DNA of 64,000 nucleotides. Origin: Anthoceros angustus (lineage: Eukaryota; Streptophyta; Anthocerotopsida; Anthocerotales; Anthocerotaceae). The notes under the pieces were generated by a model. The model did no database searches. It saw only the letters and a program-made list of their open reading frames with translations, and was not told the DNA's origin. The stretch lies in NCBI GenBank assembly GCA_010909165.1, contig VJWM01000068.1, positions 186,001 to 250,000 of the forward strand. Direction: 5' to 3'. Shown here piece after piece: positions 59,430 through 64,000 of the stretch (positions are counted from its first letter, which is position 1; each line of letters starts with the position of its first letter). The translations under genes were made by a program, and so were the position numbers.

Positions 59430-62400
59430 TGGCGGCGGGCCGCGATGAAGGACCTCCCGATGCGGGGCCTAACCACGGAGACTTGTTGGAGAAGCCGCGG
59501 GCGAAGAAATCTAAAAGCAAGAAGGAGGCGAAATCGAGAACCACGGATCCTCCGCGGATACCGATCTACGCCTCGTGGACATGCTTTCCAACCATTGAGC
59601 AAGGTGGAGGAGCAGGAAAGGCGGACAAAGTGGTCACTCAATTCAGCAAGCACCACAAAGGCCGGTTGGTGGTGGAGAGAAGTCCGGCTTGTCCAAAGGA
59701 TTGAGGGTGGGAAATCCGATCAATTCCCTCCCATACTGTATGAGGGAGGCAACTGGAGGCACATGAACCAGCTTGAGGACACTATGCTTCTGCAGGGAAT
59801 GGTTGTTGACACAAACGGAGGCCGGATGAAGAAAGCGTATGGGGCCCGATCTTGAAGCTTTGGGTTTTGGGTTCAACGGTGCACCGCAAACCGAGAGCAA
59901 GGCGGGATGGGTCCTGGGCAACTTTGGATGGAGGCGTGAGACCCGTAATCTGGATTCTTTGCACTTCAAGGCCTTATGAAGTGGACGCATTGCATCGTCG
60001 GATGATTACTGTATATCTGTTGAAAGTGGCATGTTTGCACAGAAGAAATGTGAGCCAAAGGAGTTGTCCGGCACTTTTCGAGCAGCTCGAGCTGAGAATG
60101 TGAGTACACTTCAGAGCATTCGCCACCGGCGTTGATTGCATTGATGCGACTAACGGTGTGCTTCTGTGATGGGCAGTGAGAGAACATTTTACAGGTGCTT
60201 GTGTGAGGTGATTACGAGCTCCATTATCCGTCATCGGCGAGATGTCACCGAGGAGGACAAGACAGGGACTTCCAAACTTTATCGAAGTAGAAGACAATGA
60301 GGCGAGTTCGGACGATGAGGAGGATGGGCCTATTCCGAGTTCTGGGTCATTCGGATGCGGAGGCATTTGAAGAGGATGATGGGGAGGCGAGGTGATGGAG
60401 GGAGGTTTCTGCGGCTACGGATTCCTTCCAAGGTCGTCATCATCCAAGCACCATGAGGAGTCCCTGCTACATGGAAGAGGGGAGGCGGCTGGCCGGGGGC
60501 ATGCGGCGCCCTCGACTATGGTGAGGAGGAGGCGCCGGCATGCAGCTGATGCGGAGGAGGGCGCGGCATGCTCGAGGCGGAAGAGGCGGCGGCATGCGCC
60601 TCATGAGGCGGAAGAGGCGGCATGCGCGCGAGGCCCGCCGGCGGCGGCCGCGCCTCCCAGAGGGTGGATGAAGGCGCCGGCATGCCCTCTTGCATGCGGA
60701 GGGCGCGGCATGCCGCCCACGCTGAGTGGAGGAGGTAGGCGCGGCATGCCGGCGCCGCTCAGGCTTGCGTTGGAGGAAGGCGTCGAGGGGCCATGAGAAG
60801 CGGAAAAGCATGCATGATGAGGAAGGTGGTGGGCAGCGGAGGTCCGTGCGGGCGTTCGGTAGGAGCAGCGGGGAAAAAGTTCAAGCGTCCCAAGGCCCGG
60901 CAACAATGAGATTCCAACATTGCATGTCTCAACAGATGGAGAAGACTGGAAGCGTCTATGATGCATGAGGATTATTTGCAGTAAAGTGAGTCGCATATGC
61001 GAAGAAGGTGGTGCGAAGCGATTACTCGTAAAATTTGGAGAATTTGAGGCGCCGTTTCTAACTCCGGATGCTCGAGTTCGTCAAGTGGATGAGGCTTGGG
61101 AACTACGGCTCGCGTCATCTCAAGGGTCGTATTGAAGAAGGTGTCTTTGCCTTTGCTTTATGATTGACCCATCAGTGCGGGGATATCAAAACATTAGGCG
61201 GAAAAGTTCCGCAAAGAAGTATATTATAGAAGTCTTGAGGCAATCATACTTACGCCGCCATGAAGCGCTTGCGATATATCACCAGAAGGCAAGGTTCCAA
61301 TGGATGGAGGCCCATGTCTATTGCGGGCTAACTCTACAGGAGATGCGAGTTGCACGACCACAACACAATGTCGGACAAGAGGAAAAAGATGAACTTTATC
61401 GAAAGCGTGTCGGATACCTCGGGGATGAACTTGATTGCAAAGCGGGATGGTGTGACAATGAGCATGAACGAAGTTCAATTTATACAAGGTGCTTGGGCGA
61501 TAGAGGATGACGAAGGTCGGGAAGATGAGCAATACAAGCAAAACAAAGTGGACAACCGGACACATATACTATGCATAGCAAAACCGAGGGAAAGGTGTGG
61601 GAAAACGTGGGCGGATCTTCACCAAGTGGGAGGCGATGGAACTTCCCGGGCCAAACATGTTAGCAGTACTAGCAAGAAGAGCAAGGCAAACGCAGTTGGA
61701 GAAGAGGTGAAGACTGTGGAAAGCGTTTTGTTAAGCCAAGAGATGCAAGGAAACCATGGCGCGCTTCAAGGAATTCCACCAGAGGCGTGAAAATGCTGAT
61801 TAGTGTGAGAAAAGGTTTTGACAGTTTACTAGACCGAATGGTATGTCCAAGGAGGTGATCTGGAAGAAACTTCATGTCATCCAAGTGGCGATGGCGAAAC
61901 ACTTAGGATGTGACTCCTTCGAGATGGTTAGGCAGGAATACCCAATGCACTCTTCGGATGATGTTATTGCACGGTTTCAAACAGCGTTCGATGGAAAGGT
62001 ACGTGTCATTTGTTTTAAGACTCATTGGAGTGGGGCGCCGCATGCGCCCTCTCATTTCCTTCGTTTGGTTGTAACACGTAGGTGGGGAAGGCGCGCATGC
62101 GCGCCTTACCTATCACTTCACGGTTTTCGACTGACGGTGGGTGTGCGGCAAGTGAAAGATGTGCGATTTGAAAAACTACGAGGACTTCCGTGCTTTCATC
62201 GAAGTGCACACATGGAAGGGTCCGGAGAACGAACAAAGGACCCTAGCGACATGGACATGGAAGAAGGCCTGCGATGTTCACTGTTCCAACCACGGTGTAT
62301 CGTGAAATACCAAGTGGTAGCGAGAGATGTGTTGGACATCCGAGGGTTTTACGGAAGAGGAATTACACTTTATTGGTTATGGATGTGCCTGTGGGATTCA

Positions 62401-63235
62401 ACAAGGAAAGCATGATGTAAAGATGGACCAAACACGGATGGGCGCATGTTCACTCTTTCCATGACATGACGAGTTGTGAGGAAATCGCATGATAGTTATG
62501 CATGGGGTGGAGGAGCCGCAGGGAGGCTGCACGGCTGGTGCACGTGGAGGATGGTCTCCTTCGTATGGGACAAAACTAACATGCATAATGATCAAGGTGG
62601 ATATGATACCGCCGAGTACATCACGGTAGGGTGGGGGTAACTACAGCAAGAAGAACAAGGTTTCAATGTTACCTAACACCGTCCTTGGCTCGTTCAATAA
62701 TGGTCGCTCATTGGGCACAACGTCGTCAAGAAGCTTCTTTATATGTCATTGGACAAGCTCGTGGTATGTGCTTATCGAGGCCATTAGGGTTGATGCGTAA
62801 GATGATCAACAACTTCTCCAAAGAAGGAGATTGGATATTAGATGCGTGTGCGAGGAGCGGGACGACCCTAGCAGTACGCTATGTGGCCGCTGCATGCGCG
62901 TGGACTTGGACAAACGATGTGCGAATTCATTCCCCAAAGGATACATGGATATGAGGTACTTCCGACCGAGGAGGAATTGAATCATGAGCCACCGGAGGAC
63001 GCTCAGTCAGGCAAAGGAATTAAGCTTGTCAGAAGGGTCACTTTCATGGCTGTCGTACCTTTGGGGTTCAACAGATGAAAGAGAAAACGGGCAAATCGTT
63101 GATGACGGGCAGAGAACTCGGCAGTGCCATCCAGACTACAACACCCAAAGCGGTCCTCGTCTCTTGGATGTGGAGAATGCCATGCGAGAACGACAACTTC
63201 GAGGACCCCGACAACGCCTCCTCGTAAAGCGTTGA
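59430..63235 (+). pseudogene. Beta-class DNA amino-methyltransferase-like gene, copy B
   Basis: The fuller copy. It opens with MAAGRDEGPPDAGPNHGDLL and a Lys-rich run KSKSKKEAKSR (about 59430-59545). A middle block contains SYLRRHEALAIYHQKARFQW (about 61240-61310). MSKEVIWKKLHVIQVAMAKH starts at 61843. Motif IV-like VMDVPVGFN lies at about 62376-62402, and VSFVWDKTNMHNDQGGYDTE at about 62550-62610. RPLGLMRKMINNFSKEGDWI leads into LDACARSGTT (62838-62867), and DLDKR follows in another frame. A block of the type RP..L...MI...S..GD..LDA-A-SGTT is the SAM-binding motif I region of N4-cytosine/N6-adenine methyltransferases; motif IV preceding motif I is the beta-class order. At least five frame changes occur. 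Target base and activity cannot be inferred. Confidence 0.62.
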
Positions 63236-64000
63236 TGTTGTGTTCGATAGCGTGTCGGGCAATGCCCACCCGAGACTCAAGTCGGCGAAGATTTTGGTAG
63301 TTAGGTTATTGGAAATTTACGCTTGCTATGTCCGACTTAGAAACCTTTAGGGGCCGCATGCCGCAAACATTCCCTTTAATCTTTTATTGCTTTTAGTGCT
63401 ATGTATTGCTTTTCAAGTAGGTGTGAAAATCGACAAGCGGCTCTAATATCATTGCGGAAGGCGATTGGGGCCTTCGGGCATACTACGACCATAGCAGTGT
63501 GCACTTGATGTGAAAAGTAGGCGATGCGTAGGGAAGGAGGAATGAACCATCACCAAGAAAATTAAAGCGTCGAAATCGTGGAATTCGGTGCCCACCATGT
63601 TTTCCAGTTGGGTTTTCTGTGAGCGGCTTTGTATATTCGCTTCAAATATTATGCTTGTTTATTGCCCATCACGTGAGCGATTCGGTACCTTGGGCACAAT
63701 TGGTACACTCGGGACTACAATATCGAATTTGATCTTCTTGTCCGAGCTGCTATCCTTCCGGCTAGTTATCGATCGTTCGTCTCTTCCCAAAACCGATCGG
63801 TCCGGACTTCTAGCAGCGGTGGTGGACAATCCACCTAAGCGTATTCGAGCTTGGCGCACTCCTTAGGGAGGCATCCCGCTTCAACTCGGCACATCTAAAC
63901 ATGGTGGAAGCGGTGATGTTTGTGACTCGGGGTCACAAAATCAACAGAAGAGAGAATAACCCGGGAACAACAACTCCGGCACATCAAAGGCCTCCTTGCC
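63236..64000. other. End of window, no gene recognised
   Basis: Sequence after the methyltransferase-like gene, not repeated elsewhere in the window. A 92-codon + frame (63588-63866) shows no domain. GGGGCCGCATGCCGC at about 63351 is another instance of the array's palindrome. Confidence 0.4.

Larger units (their letters stand above)
47158..62697. repeat. Tandem 8.4-kb unit, two copies, with an extra partial copy
   Basis: Unit 1 is 47158-55565 and unit 2 is 55566-62697. Both begin GTTCAATAGTTTGGTAGGCC. Matching landmarks sit about 8.3-8.4 kb apart: TTGATCATTCCA at 47333/55745, TATAAACCCGAA at 50877/59191, and the AACAAAGTGGACAACC segment. That last segment occurs three times (53262, 54421, 61546). 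Unit 1 is longer because it carries an inserted BED-like segment and a repeated methyltransferase-side segment (53640-55560). Long stretches (52975-53640 versus 61255-61925) are almost identical, while others differ by many 1-6 base indels. Confidence 0.88.

Noticed and set aside
45911-63235. Bacterial contamination as the source of the methyltransferase-like sequence
   Set aside because: It is joined repeatedly to eukaryotic transposon sequence and follows plant LTR elements on the same contig; no bacterial operon or ribosome-binding features.

Overview
The window is nuclear DNA of a seedless land plant with swimming sperm. The evidence is an axonemal inner-arm dynein heavy chain beside plant-only genes: an AP2/ERF factor, an 11S-globulin-like cupin, a UGNT1-type nucleotide-sugar transporter and PPR remnants. 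Introns are short (mostly about 75-170 bp), which would suit a hornwort or lycophyte, but the sequence does not fix the species.

Layout. 0-13.6 kb, + strand: the last 27 exons of a dynein heavy chain, then a complete ten-exon UNC50 gene. 14.6-17.2 kb: GC-rich minisatellites (81-bp and 56-bp units) and a 789-bp tandem duplication. 18.4-20.3 kb, - strand: an ERF transcription factor whose frame breaks at a C4 run at the start of the AP2 domain. 20.3-31.4 kb: mostly gene-free, with a 1.5-kb tandem duplication and a 1.1-kb element with long inverted arms. 31.8-33.6 kb, + strand: a five-exon 11S-like cupin with RY motifs upstream. 33.8-34.4 kb: a PPR pseudogene. 35.2-37.3 kb, - strand: UGNT1-like transporter (ten exons). 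38.1-39.9 kb, - strand: a conserved-looking five-exon gene of unknown function. 40.6-45.9 kb: two broken LTR retrotransposons with several satellites, one a palindromic CATGACCGTCATG array.

45.9-63.3 kb is the unusual part: a mosaic array of a large element carrying two opposed genes. The - strand gene resembles the DUF7869 (DDE/RNase H-like, probably transposase-derived) family. The + strand gene ends in a beta-class DNA amino-methyltransferase fold (motif IV-like then motif I). An approximately 8.4-kb unit is repeated in tandem. All five segment junctions I could trace lie at short microhomologies. The copies differ mainly by small indels, and a GC-rich palindrome centred on GCATGC recurs throughout. 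All coding copies in the array are frameshifted as given.

The host genes do not form a pathway together. CDS coordinates come from reading splice sites by eye. For dynein, UNC50, the cupin, UGNT1 and the unknown gene, the chosen exons add up to an exact multiple of three with no internal stop.
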